Assembly: GCA_947479915.1 (NCBI GenBank)
Contig: CANKAU010000005.1
Span: 1 to 64,000, forward strand
Reading direction: 5' to 3'
From: Chloroflexota bacterium
Lineage (GTDB): Bacteria; Chloroflexota; Dehalococcoidia; UBA2979
Length of the DNA stretch: 64,000 nucleotides
The translations under genes and the position numbers were made by a program. Below are positions 34,179 through 45,079 of this stretch, one piece after another. The notes beneath the pieces were generated by a model. The model was not told the DNA's origin. It saw only the letters and a program-made list of their open reading frames with translations, and searched no databases. The number at the start of each line of letters is the position of its first letter. Positions within the stretch are counted from its first letter, which is position 1.

Positions 34179-34396
34179 GCGAGCGGACCGTCCTCAGCCA
34201 TGCTATCGCCGCCAATGGCTTGCGCACAACCGGGGGGTCTCTCGACCCCCCGCCGGGACGTTCGGGCCAGTTTGCCGGGACGTTCGTCCCGAGAGTTGCC
34301 GTGTCTCGCGTGCGCTGCCTTGCCGCTAGTCGGAGGCGCTGCGATGGTCGGAATCGACACACGCGCGGCCCGCGGGCCGGAGAAAGGCACTCATTG

Positions 34397-34831
34397 ATGC
34401 GCAAGTTCACGACCGCCATCGTCGTCGGGGCGGCCTCGCTCACGCTCTTCCTCGCGGGCTGCTCTGGCGGCGGCGAGAAGGAGGCCGCGAAGCCGGCCGA
34501 GGGCGGTTCGGCGTCCGCTGCCGCGCTCAAGATGGAAGACATCAAGTTCGACAAGACCGCTCTGACGGCCACCAAGGGCCAGGCGCTCACGGTCACCATC
34601 ACCAACGCCGGAGCGCTGGACCACGACTTCACGATCGAGAAGATCGACGCGAAGGCCACCCTGGACGGCAAGGACGCGAAGACCGACAAGTACGCGGTTC
34701 ACGCTGCGCTCAAGGCGAAGGCCAACGGCAAGCTCGAGATCACGCCGAACGCGGCGGGCACCTTCGAGTACTTCTGCACCGTCGCCGGTCACAAGGAAGC
34801 GGGCATGAAGGGCACCCTGACCGTCAAGTAA
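34397..34831 (+). CDS. Cupredoxin-domain (plastocyanin-like) lipoprotein
   Basis: A 144-residue exported copper protein. Lipobox LFLAGC (Cys about residue 22) follows a clear signal peptide, then an Ala/Glu/Lys/Gly linker. The cupredoxin fold shows the type 1 copper ligands: His in GALDHDFTIE, then Cys, His and Met in EYFCTVAGHKEAGMKGTL. It is likely a membrane-anchored electron carrier. ATG with GGAG upstream. Followed by a strong hairpin terminator, so monocistronic; SURF1 elsewhere supports a respiratory chain it might serve. Confidence 0.9.
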   Translation: MRKFTTAIVVGAASLTLFLAGCSGGGEKEAAKPAEGGSASAAALKMEDIKFDKTALTATKGQALTVTITNAGALDHDFTIEKIDAKATLDGKDAKTDKYAVHAALKAKANGKLEITPNAAGTFEYFCTVAGHKEAGMKGTLTVK

Positions 34832-34867
34832 CGGTTTCGGCTCCTCTGCCCCAACAGGGCACCTCGG

Positions 34868-34895
34868 ACGGCCGGGCGCGCAAGCGTCCGGCCGT
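34868..34895 (+). terminator. Terminator with GCAA tetraloop after the cupredoxin gene
   Basis: ACGGCCGGGCGC, a GCAA loop, and GCGTCCGGCCGT make a 12-pair stem with one G-T pair, followed by TCTCGTACCC. It lies 37 bases after the stop codon. Confidence 0.75.
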
Positions 34896-34952
34896 TCTCG
34901 TACCCTCCGTCCGAGGCGCCCCAGCGACGCCGCGCGCATTCCAAGGAGCACG

Positions 34953-35510
34953 ATGCCCGACCGATCACGCTGCACCTGGGCCGACGGCGACGACGACCTG
35001 ATGCGCCGCTACCACGACGAGGAGTGGGGCGTGCCGGTGCGCGACGGCCGGGTGCTCTTCGAGTTCCTGACCCTTGAGGGCGCCCAGTCCGGGCTGTCCT
35101 GGCGCACCGTCCTCCACCGCCGCGAGGGCTACCGCGCTGCCTTCCACGACTGGGATATCGGCCGTATCGCCGCGATGACACCCGAGGACGTGGAGCGGCT
35201 ATTGCTTGACCCCGGCATCATCCGGCACCGCGGGAAGGTGGAGTCGACCATCCAGAACGCGCAGGCGGCGGTCGCCCTGGGCGGCCCCGAGGCGCTCGCG
35301 GCACTCGTGTGGGGTGTGGTCGGCGGGCAGCCGCGGCGAAACCGCTGGAGCGGCCTGCACCAGTTCCCGGCGGAGACCGAGGAGTCCCGCACGCTGAGCA
35401 AGACGCTGCGGAAGGCGGGCTTCCGGTTCGTGGGGCCCACCACGGCCTACGCGTTCATGCAGGCCTGCGGGCTGGTCGATGACCACATGCCCGTCTGCTT
35501 CCGCGCCTAG
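34953..35510 (+). CDS. tag: DNA-3-methyladenine glycosylase I
   Basis: A 185-residue base-excision repair enzyme removing 3-methyladenine. CTWADGDDDLMRRYHDEEWG is the family N-terminus with its zinc Cys; FEFLTLEGAQSGLSWRTVL carries the conserved Glu, and FRFVGPTTAYAFMQACGLVD and DDHMPVC close the fold with His/Cys ligands. Length matches E. coli Tag. The ATG is preceded by AAGGAG. Monocistronic, upstream of acnA on the same strand. Confidence 0.95.
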   Translation: MPDRSRCTWADGDDDLMRRYHDEEWGVPVRDGRVLFEFLTLEGAQSGLSWRTVLHRREGYRAAFHDWDIGRIAAMTPEDVERLLLDPGIIRHRGKVESTIQNAQAAVALGGPEALAALVWGVVGGQPRRNRWSGLHQFPAETEESRTLSKTLRKAGFRFVGPTTAYAFMQACGLVDDHMPVCFRA

Positions 35511-35718
35511 CCGCCGTCTGTCACCGAGGAAGGCGCCGGGCACCTCGTGGCGTTCTCGGGCATCGCGTCGCTGATTGCGCTCCGGGCCTGGGGCGGGCGT
35601 ACCCTCGGACAAGCGCGAGAGATCGTTTACCATGCGCCCGCGCGGACGCGCACCGACCTCTGGGCGGCGCGCTGCGACGGGTAGCGCCTGCGAAGGCATG
35701 AAGGATGGGGGCCCGCTG

Positions 35719-38394
<2,676 letters not shown>

Positions 38395-38416
38395 CGACCG
38401 GCCGCGGGGCAGACAG

Positions 38417-38572
38417 ATGGTGTTCGGGTCGGCCCGCGAGGAATACGAACAGATGCGTTCGTGGATCCTCGCGGGCCGCTCGGACGACGAGATCGCACTC
38501 GCGCTGCTGGTCTCGGTGAAGGTGGTCCGTCTCGTGCGACGCGAGGTGGAGGCAGAGGTTCGGCCGCGCTAG
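38417..38572 (+). CDS. Small HTH-like protein
   Basis: A 51-residue protein: MVFGSAREEYEQMRSWILAG, then RSDDEIALALLVSVKVVRLV and a basic-acidic tail. The pattern W-I-L-A-G-x-S-D-D-E-I-A-x-A-L-x-V-S-x-x-V-V is that of a DNA-binding helix-turn-helix. It begins 22 bases after the acnA stop with GGGG upstream of the ATG, so it may be read from the acnA transcript. Too short to assign; could be a regulator of acnA. Confidence 0.5.
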   Translation: MVFGSAREEYEQMRSWILAGRSDDEIALALLVSVKVVRLVRREVEAEVRPR

Positions 38573-38661
38573 ATCGCGGGCCGACTGCGCGAAACACGGT
38601 GGAGGGCATCGCCCCGCCGCGCTAGGCTCCAATCAGGGGACCACCCCGGAGGAGCCGCATC

Positions 38662-39075
38662 ATGTCACCGTTCCTGCGTCATTACCTCGAAATGGTCGTC
38701 GCGATGTTCGCGGGGATGTTCCTGCTCGGCCCGATCACCTTCATGGTGCTCGGCATGCACGGCCCCGAAGGCGCGATGGCGAACCCGTTCCTGCGCACGA
38801 CGCTGATGGTCGTGTACATGAACATCGGCATGGGTGCATGGATGCGATATCGAGGCCACTCGTGGGAGCGCATCAGCGAGATGGCGCTGGGCATGACTGC
38901 CCCGTTCTTCGTGCTGCTCCCCGCGCTCTGGCTGGGTGCTGTGTCGGAGTCGTTCGTGAACGTCGTCGGCCACCTCGGCATGCTCGTGACGATGTACCTC
39001 GCGATGCTCGTCCGCCGCGCCGAGTACTCCATGGACCACTCGCAGCACGCGCACATGCATGAGCACGGCGGCTAG
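38662..39075 (+). CDS. Small multi-pass membrane protein, His/Met-rich
   Basis: A 137-residue protein with four hydrophobic helices (about residues 8-30, 43-58, 74-94, 100-117). It is unusually rich in Met, including MVVAMFAGMFLLGPITFMVL, and ends in a His-rich cytoplasmic tail, MDHSQHAHMHEHGG, suggesting metal binding. No family recognised. The ATG is preceded by GGAGGAGC. Convergent with the transporter gene 6 bases downstream. Confidence 0.7.
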   Translation: MSPFLRHYLEMVVAMFAGMFLLGPITFMVLGMHGPEGAMANPFLRTTLMVVYMNIGMGAWMRYRGHSWERISEMALGMTAPFFVLLPALWLGAVSESFVNVVGHLGMLVTMYLAMLVRRAEYSMDHSQHAHMHEHGG

Positions 39076-39081
39076 CGAGTC

Positions 39082-40410
39082 TTAGCCCGCGGGCTCGGCC
39101 AGTGCGGGCGCTGGGGCCATCTCGGCGTCTTCCGGGCGCCGAGGCAGCGGCGGGCGCGAGGCGAAGACGAAGAACAGCGAGCCGAGGATCGCGAGCACCG
39201 CGATCACGGTGAAGCCCGCGGTGTACGAGCCGGTGCGGTCGTACAGGAACCCGGCGAGGATCGGGCCTGTCACCGTCCCGAACATCGTGATCAGTGACGA
39301 GAACCCCATGATCTTGCCGAACGAGGCGCGCCCGAAGTAGTCGGCGCGCATCGCCTGCATCAGCGGGCCGCGGGCTCCCCACGCGGCGCCGTGCAGCATC
39401 GCGAACGCGACCACCGCCGGCACGGTGCCCACGTGCGCGACGAGCAGCAGGCCGACCGCGTGCATGCCCATGCACGTCACCACGATCACGCGCTTGCTGA
39501 TGAGGTCGCCCAGGTAGCCGCCGATGAGCTGCCCGGCGATCTGGCTCACCGTCATGACAAGGATGAACGCCGCGGCCGCCTCGTCCGAGTGGCCCAGCGA
39601 GTCCGTCAGGTGCAGGAACAGGTGCGCCATCACCGCGCCGACGACCAGCAGCGCCGAGGCGTGACCGAGCGAGATGAGCCAGAACGCGCGCGTGCGCAGT
39701 GCCTCGCGCGCCGTGTAGTCCACGGTGGTGCTGTTGGACAGGCGATTCGTTACCGCATCCTGCGCCTGGAGCCGGGCCACTTCTTCCTCGGTCAGCCCGT
39801 CGATGCGCAGGCCCATGTCTTCGGGGCGCGCCCGCATCAGGAACGTGATCGGCAAGCCGACCAGCAGGACGATGATGCTCGACGCGAACGCGACCTCGCG
39901 CCAGCCGATGTGCGTGATCGCGAGGATGACGAGGCCGGCGATCAGTCCGCTCAGCGCGAAGCCGATCTGTCCGATCCCCAGCGCCCGCGCACGCTGCCGG
40001 TCGAACCAGTTCACGATCGCAACGGTGATCGGCATGAACCCCGCGAGGCCCGCGCCGAGCGCCATCAGCCCGAACGACAGGTAGAACGTGGGGATCGAGT
40101 TGAGCCGGCTGAACGCGAGGAAGCCGACCGCGAGGAGGCACAGCCCCAGGCGGATCACCCACTGCGGCCCGAACCGGTCGATCATCCAGCCCTGGAGTGG
40201 GCCGAGGATGCCGTTCTCCAGCCTCGACAGCGAGAAGCCGATGCCGATCGTGCTGCGGTTCCAGCCGTACTCGCGGGTCAGAGCAGCGGCGTAGCCGCCG
40301 AACACCTGCTGCATCAGCGCGCCGACCGTGAAGTCCACCCCGGCGCCCGCGGCGACGACGACCCAGCCGTAGAAGAACCGCGGGCGGCGAGGTGGAGCTA
40401 CGTCATTCAC
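39082..40410 (-). CDS. MFS transporter, OFA/monocarboxylate-like
   Basis: A 442-residue twelve-helix transporter. FFYGWVVVAAGAGVDFTVGA opens it and MIDRFGPQWVIRLGLCL is the loop 2-3 signature; it shares the Y-G/E-G-W-x-V-V-A-A opening with the transporter at 20005. A hydrophilic loop with DGLTEEEVARLQAQDAVT sits between the halves. Substrate unknown, perhaps a monocarboxylate. Its GTG start overlaps the pepN stop by four bases (GTGA). Confidence 0.88.
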   Translation of the reverse strand: MNDVAPPRRPRFFYGWVVVAAGAGVDFTVGALMQQVFGGYAAALTREYGWNRSTIGIGFSLSRLENGILGPLQGWMIDRFGPQWVIRLGLCLLAVGFLAFSRLNSIPTFYLSFGLMALGAGLAGFMPITVAIVNWFDRQRARALGIGQIGFALSGLIAGLVILAITHIGWREVAFASSIIVLLVGLPITFLMRARPEDMGLRIDGLTEEEVARLQAQDAVTNRLSNSTTVDYTAREALRTRAFWLISLGHASALLVVGAVMAHLFLHLTDSLGHSDEAAAAFILVMTVSQIAGQLIGGYLGDLISKRVIVVTCMGMHAVGLLLVAHVGTVPAVVAFAMLHGAAWGARGPLMQAMRADYFGRASFGKIMGFSSLITMFGTVTGPILAGFLYDRTGSYTAGFTVIAVLAILGSLFFVFASRPPLPRRPEDAEMAPAPALAEPAG

Positions 40411-42959
40411 GAGGCGGCGAACTCCCGGCACTTGATCGCGCGCTCCAGGTCGTCGATCGCCTCGCGCAGGGAGCGCTGCAGTACCGGCAGCGTGTCGCCG
40501 AGGCTGGCGAGCAGCGTCTGCGCCCGCTCCAGCGTCTCGCGGTCGACGAGGTAGCCCGGCCACAGGCCGCCGAAGTACGTGGTCGCGTACTCGTTCTCCT
40601 CGCGCTCGAAGATGCCCGGGAGTGCCTCGAAGTAGCGTCCGATGTACGGCGTGAGCAGGTCGCGCTGCACCCACCAGTGGAAGCCGTTCATGGCGGCGCT
40701 GACCTGATGCAGCGAGCCGTAGCCACGGATACCGATCTGGAAGCGCGCCCACGCCTCCGCCTTCGCGCGGGCCTCGGGCTTCGAGGTGGCGCACCGCAGC
40801 GCCGCGCGCTGGCCGCGGTCGCTCGGGTCGCGCGCCGTCTCGGCGTCGACGCGGTCCTGTGCGCCATCGAGGCCGTACGCGACGTAGCGCTGGGCGATGC
40901 TCCAGCGCATGTCCTGGTCGATCGTCAGGCCGGGCACCTCGATCGCGCCGTCCGCGAGCTGGCCTGTGGTGAGGATGTCCTCCGGGGTGATCGCGATGCC
41001 GATGAGCGTGCGCGCCCACGTGATCTGCATGTCGGAGTCGGTGGTCGCGCGCAAGGCGTCGAGGGCGAGCGCGAAGAAGCGGTGGGCTGCGCCCGTCTTC
41101 TGCTCCTCCGGCACGTAGCGCGAGATCGCCGCGGACATTGTGGACAGGATCGTCTCGATGAGTTCGTGGTCCTGCTCGGTGGCCACCTTCGAGCCGGCGA
41201 GCTCGAGGTAGTCGGTCGACTTCAGCTGCTGGTCGCGCACCATGTTCCACAGCGCCTGCCAGATCAGCTGGCGCAGCAGCGAGTCGTCGATGCGGTCGAG
41301 GTTCTCGCGGAGGAACGCCAGCGAGCGCTCGTCCAGCGCGACCTTCGCGAAGTCGTGGTCGTGGTGATTCGGGAAGACCAGGTCGGGGAGCGGCTGGCCC
41401 TGTGCGCCCTCGATCGTCGCGGTTGCGCCCTCGATGCGCGCGGGCACCTCGCGGACGGTGATCGTGCCGCCCTCGTCGCGCACGAGTGCGATGTCCATGA
41501 CGTGCGGGCGCAGCGTCGGGTAGCCCGCGGGGGCTGCCTGCGTCAGGGTGAGCGCGGCGATGCGGTCGCCGTCCGCCTCGACCTGCGCCGCGATCGTGTT
41601 GAGCGAGGGCGTCTCCAGCCACAGTGCGGCCCAGCCATGCAGGTCGCGCCCGACGCCCTCGCCGAGTGCATCGAGCCACTGCGAGAGCGTTGTGTTGCCG
41701 AAGGCGTGCTTCTGGAAGTACCCGCGCATGCCGGCGCGGAAGCCGTCCATGCCCATCGCGGCGACGAGCTGCTTGATGACGGAGGCGCCCTTGCCGTAGG
41801 TGATGCCGTCGAAGTTGAGGAAGGTCGCGTCGGTGTCCGCCACCTGCCCGGCGATCGGGTGGGTGGTGATCAGCTGGTCCTGCCGGTAGGCCCAGTTCTT
41901 CATCCCCGAGTTGAACGCCTGCCACGACGTGGTGAAGCGTGTCGCCCCGTCCAGCGCGAGGTAGGCCATGTACGTGGCGAACGATTCGTTCAGCCAGAGG
42001 TCGTTCCACCAGCGCATGGTGACCAGGTCGCCGAACCACATGTGCGCCATCTCGTGGAGGATGACCTCCGCACGGCCCTGGCGCTGCGTGTCGGTCGGCG
42101 GGTCGCGGAAGACCATGCGCTCCGAGTGCGTCACTGCGCCCACGTTCTCCATGGCCCCGGCGTTGAACTCCGGCACAAAGACCTGGTCGTACTTGCCGAA
42201 CGGGTACGGGTAGTCGAAGAAGTCCGCGAAGAACGTCAGTCCCTGCTTCGTCACCTCGAACAGCTCGGCCTCGTCGACGTACGGCTGGAGCGACTTGCGG
42301 GCGAAGAACCCGAGGGCGATGCCCTGGTGCTCGCTGCGGAACGCGACGAACGGGCCGGCGATCAGCGCGAAGAGGTAGGTCGAGAAGCGCTGGGTCGGCT
42401 CGAACGAAGTCGTCACGCGGCCCTCGGCGGCCGGAGTGCGCGCCTCGACCTTGCTGTTGGCGATCAGCTCCCACGCCTCGGGCGCGGTCACCGTCAGGTG
42501 GTACGTCGCCTTCACGTCCGGCTGGTCGAAGCACGGGAAGAGCTTGTGGGCGGAGTACGGCTCGAAGTTGGTGTAGAGGTACTCCTCGCCGTCCTCGGGG
42601 TCGATGAACTGGTGGAGGCCGTCGCCGGTGTGGTCGTAGTCGTTCTCGTACACGACGTGCACGGTGGTCGCGGCCGCGAGCAGGGCGCCGCCGAGCGTCA
42701 GCCGCACGCCGCTCCAGTCCGGAGCGTCCACCAGCGTTCCGTTGACCTCGAGTCGTTCGATGCGCTTGCCGGTGAAGTCGAGGAACAGCGGCCCGCTGCC
42801 GCTGCACGCGAACGTCGCGGTCAGGTCGCCTCGGTACGTGGGCGAGCCCTTCGTGAGTTCGAGGCGCAGCTCGTAGGCGACGTCGGAGACGCGGGGCGCG
42901 CGGGCCTCGGCCTCGACCTGGGTCAGGACGTCCTTGGGCTGCGTGGAGGGTGCGTTCAT
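40407..42959 (-). CDS. pepN: M1 family aminopeptidase N
   Basis: An 850-residue zinc aminopeptidase. Substrate motif GAMENVGAVTHSE, zinc site H302-E303-x-x-H306 with E325 (HEMAHMWFGD and LWLNESFATY). The C-terminal helical ERAP1-like domain covers about residues 520-850. The N-terminus lacks a signal peptide, so cytoplasmic. ATG with GGAGGG-type site. It lies between SURF1 upstream (71-base gap) and a coupled MFS transporter downstream; uptake and digestion of peptides may be linked. Confidence 0.95.
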   Translation of the reverse strand: MNAPSTQPKDVLTQVEAEARAPRVSDVAYELRLELTKGSPTYRGDLTATFACSGSGPLFLDFTGKRIERLEVNGTLVDAPDWSGVRLTLGGALLAAATTVHVVYENDYDHTGDGLHQFIDPEDGEEYLYTNFEPYSAHKLFPCFDQPDVKATYHLTVTAPEAWELIANSKVEARTPAAEGRVTTSFEPTQRFSTYLFALIAGPFVAFRSEHQGIALGFFARKSLQPYVDEAELFEVTKQGLTFFADFFDYPYPFGKYDQVFVPEFNAGAMENVGAVTHSERMVFRDPPTDTQRQGRAEVILHEMAHMWFGDLVTMRWWNDLWLNESFATYMAYLALDGATRFTTSWQAFNSGMKNWAYRQDQLITTHPIAGQVADTDATFLNFDGITYGKGASVIKQLVAAMGMDGFRAGMRGYFQKHAFGNTTLSQWLDALGEGVGRDLHGWAALWLETPSLNTIAAQVEADGDRIAALTLTQAAPAGYPTLRPHVMDIALVRDEGGTITVREVPARIEGATATIEGAQGQPLPDLVFPNHHDHDFAKVALDERSLAFLRENLDRIDDSLLRQLIWQALWNMVRDQQLKSTDYLELAGSKVATEQDHELIETILSTMSAAISRYVPEEQKTGAAHRFFALALDALRATTDSDMQITWARTLIGIAITPEDILTTGQLADGAIEVPGLTIDQDMRWSIAQRYVAYGLDGAQDRVDAETARDPSDRGQRAALRCATSKPEARAKAEAWARFQIGIRGYGSLHQVSAAMNGFHWWVQRDLLTPYIGRYFEALPGIFEREENEYATTYFGGLWPGYLVDRETLERAQTLLASLGDTLPVLQRSLREAIDDLERAIKCREFAAS

Positions 42960-43030
42960 GGGGCTCGCTCTCAGCGAAGTCGGCACGGTGGGTGGGAGAC
43001 CCGCATGGTACCGGACGGCCCCGCGATCGG

Positions 43031-43771
43031 TCAGGTCGACCGGGCTGCGGCCTCGCGGGCGAGGGCGCGCCTCGGCTCCACGACCAGGCGCAGCACGGCG
43101 ATGACGGCGAGGGCCCCCGCGATGCCGAACCACGTCAGGGCGTACTCCATGTGCGGGACGGGGCTCGTGTAGGGGGTGAAGCCTTGTGCCGGGTAGGTGG
43201 TCGGCGCAGGGGCATCCTCGGGCAGCACGCCGCCCTCGATCACGCTCCACGGGGCGAGGCGGTACGGCAGCCCGGTGCCCATCGACTCCGGCGCGATGCC
43301 AGTCCATGTTCCGGCGGGCGTCATCGAGGCCTGAAGGCCCTCGGCGGTTCGGGCGAGGCCGCGCACGCCGCCGCTGGTGCCTCCGGCGCGGAGCTTCGCC
43401 AGCGTGGCGTCCCGCTGGGCCACGGGGTACCAGCCGCGGTCGACCAGCACCGCCTCGCCCGGCGCGATCACCAGCGGCTGGACGACGTTCTCGCCCTTCG
43501 TCCCGTAGCGCGCCCGGTTCGCCAGGATCATGAGGTGGTCGGCGTCCCAGGTGCCATCGAGCTGCACGAGGCGGTAATCGAGGGCGTCGGGGGACAGCGC
43601 GCGCGCCTCGGCGGTGCCCAGCGGCTTGCCGCTGAGCTGGGCGTTGCGGGTGGCGACCAGTTCGGCGCGCCAGCCGGCGCGCTGCACCTGCCAGACGCCG
43701 AGGGCGACGAGGATCGTGAAGACCAGCCCGAGGAGGACGAGCAGGACGGGCGTGGGCAGTCGGAAGGGCAT
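43031..43771 (-). CDS. SURF1 family cytochrome oxidase assembly protein
   Basis: A 246-residue membrane protein with one helix at each end (about 7-27 and 212-230), the SURF1 topology. ALGVWQVQRAGWRAELVATR near the N-terminus, LVQLDGTWD, VLVDRGWYPVA in the middle and PHMEYALTWFGIAGALAVIA at the end are the family's conserved blocks. SURF1 helps insert heme a into the aa3-type oxidase, so aerobic respiration is expected. Divergent from glnII, upstream of pepN. Confidence 0.93.
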   Translation of the reverse strand: MPFRLPTPVLLVLLGLVFTILVALGVWQVQRAGWRAELVATRNAQLSGKPLGTAEARALSPDALDYRLVQLDGTWDADHLMILANRARYGTKGENVVQPLVIAPGEAVLVDRGWYPVAQRDATLAKLRAGGTSGGVRGLARTAEGLQASMTPAGTWTGIAPESMGTGLPYRLAPWSVIEGGVLPEDAPAPTTYPAQGFTPYTSPVPHMEYALTWFGIAGALAVIAVLRLVVEPRRALAREAAARST

Positions 43772-43885
43772 GTGGGGCGTCGCTCCGGTCTGTCATCCCA
43801 GTCTCGACCCGGGTGCAGATGCCCGCAAATGCCAGTGGGCGCATGATGTGCATGGCACGGAAAGCGGGCCCGCGTGTGCGAGATT

Positions 43886-43912
43886 CGTGAAATACGTCTG
43901 AAACGTCTCACG
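43886..43912. promoter_or_regulatory. Imperfect dyad upstream of glnII
   Basis: CGTGA and TCACG bracket two ACGT words, with GAAAC and GTAAC words nearby, 66-92 bases before the glnII ATG in the divergent glnII/SURF1 region. The GAAAC/GTAAC words recall actinobacterial GlnR sites, but the spacing (8-9 and not 6) does not fit. Confidence 0.3.
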
Positions 43913-43977
43913 GGTAACTTCTGCACATCACCGGGGCCGCGAGTGGCTTCTAGCTGGGGAAACACGGAAGGCGGGAT

Positions 43978-44988
43978 ATGGCTTACAAGGCTGAGTACAT
44001 CTGGATCGACGGTGCGGAGCCCACGCAGAAGCTGCGCTCGAAGACCAAGATCATGGAAGACGGCGCTGAGCCGGGCATCTGGGGCTTCGACGGTTCCAGC
44101 ACGAACCAGGCGGCGGGCGAGTCCTCCGACTGCGTGCTGAAGCCGGTGCTCGTTACGCCGGACCCGATCCGCGGCGGCGACAACAAGCTCGTGCTCTGCG
44201 AAGTGCTGCTCATCACCATGAAGCCGCACCCCACCAACAAGCGCGCCGCGCTCGTCGCGACCGCGAAGAAGTACGCGAAGCACGAGATGTGGTTCGGCAT
44301 CGAGCAGGAGTACACCTTCTTCGATGGCATCAAGCCGCTGGGCTGGCCGGACAACGGCTTCCCGGCCCCGCAGTTCGGCTACTACTGCGGCGTGGGTGCG
44401 GACGAGATCTTCGGTCGCGAGATCGTGGAGGCGCACTCTGACGCCTGCATCGCCGCGGGCCTCAAGATCGCCGGCACCAACGCCGAGGTCATGCCCGCGC
44501 AGTGGGAGTTCCAGATCGGGCCGAATGACCCGGTCGAGTGCTCCGACCACATGTGGCTCGCCCGCTGGCTGCTCTACCGCATCGCCGAGGACTTCGATGT
44601 CAGCGCCACGCTGAACCCGAAGCCGATCCCCGGCGACTGGAACGGGGCCGGCTGCCACACCAACTTCTCCACCAAGGCGATGCGCGAGTCCTACCCGCCC
44701 ATCGAGGCGGCCTGCCGCGCCCTGGGCGAGAAGTGGGAACTCCACGTCAAGAACTACGGTGACGGCATCGAGCGACGCCTGACGGGCCGCCACGAGACCG
44801 CTCCGTGGAACAAGTTCTCGTGGGGCGTGTCCAACCGCGCTGCCTCGATCCGCATCCCGTGGCAGGTCGCGGTCGACAAGAAGGGCTACGCGGAAGACCG
44901 CCGCCCGAACGCGAACATGGACCCGTACGTCGTGACCCGCCTCATCACCGAGACGGTGTGCGCCGCGGCCGAGAAGAACGGCAAGTAG
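43978..44988 (+). CDS. glnII: Glutamine synthetase type II (eukaryote-like)
   Basis: A 336-residue GSII making glutamine from glutamate and ammonia. KAEYIWIDGAEPTQKLRSKT, WGFDGSSTNQA, WFGIEQEYTFFD, PAQWEFQIGPNDPVECSDHM and NGAGCHTNFSTKAMRE are diagnostic of the short, eukaryote-type enzyme and differ from GlnA type I. It therefore lacks the adenylylation site of GSI. ATG with GGAAGGCGGG upstream; strong terminator at 45018. Alternate forms of GS elsewhere in the genome are likely. Confidence 0.96.
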   Translation: MAYKAEYIWIDGAEPTQKLRSKTKIMEDGAEPGIWGFDGSSTNQAAGESSDCVLKPVLVTPDPIRGGDNKLVLCEVLLITMKPHPTNKRAALVATAKKYAKHEMWFGIEQEYTFFDGIKPLGWPDNGFPAPQFGYYCGVGADEIFGREIVEAHSDACIAAGLKIAGTNAEVMPAQWEFQIGPNDPVECSDHMWLARWLLYRIAEDFDVSATLNPKPIPGDWNGAGCHTNFSTKAMRESYPPIEAACRALGEKWELHVKNYGDGIERRLTGRHETAPWNKFSWGVSNRAASIRIPWQVAVDKKGYAEDRRPNANMDPYVVTRLITETVCAAAEKNGK

Positions 44989-45017
44989 ACCAGCTTCTCG
45001 GGCACTCGCAACCCAAA

Positions 45018-45047
45018 GAACGGGCGGCCCGCAGGGGCCGCCCGTTC
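45018..45047. terminator. Terminator between glnII and the phosphodiesterase gene
   Basis: GAACGGGCGGCCC, a GCAG loop and a perfect 13-bp complement, then TCGTGCAGG. Convergent genes flank it, so it may serve both. Ends CCGTTCTCGTGC, very like the hairpin at 2656. Confidence 0.78.
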
Positions 45048-45079
45048 TCGTGCAGGACGCGAGGCCTCGAGGCGAGGCG

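Noticed and set aside
39082-42807. A single 1241-codon frame joining the MFS transporter with upstream sequence
   Set aside because: Only the last 442 codons are transporter; the rest is an Arg-rich shadow of pepN. The real start is the GTG at 40410.
43886-43930. GlnR-type operator for glnII
   Set aside because: GAAAC and GTAAC words occur but spacing is 8-9 rather than 6; kept only as an imperfect dyad.
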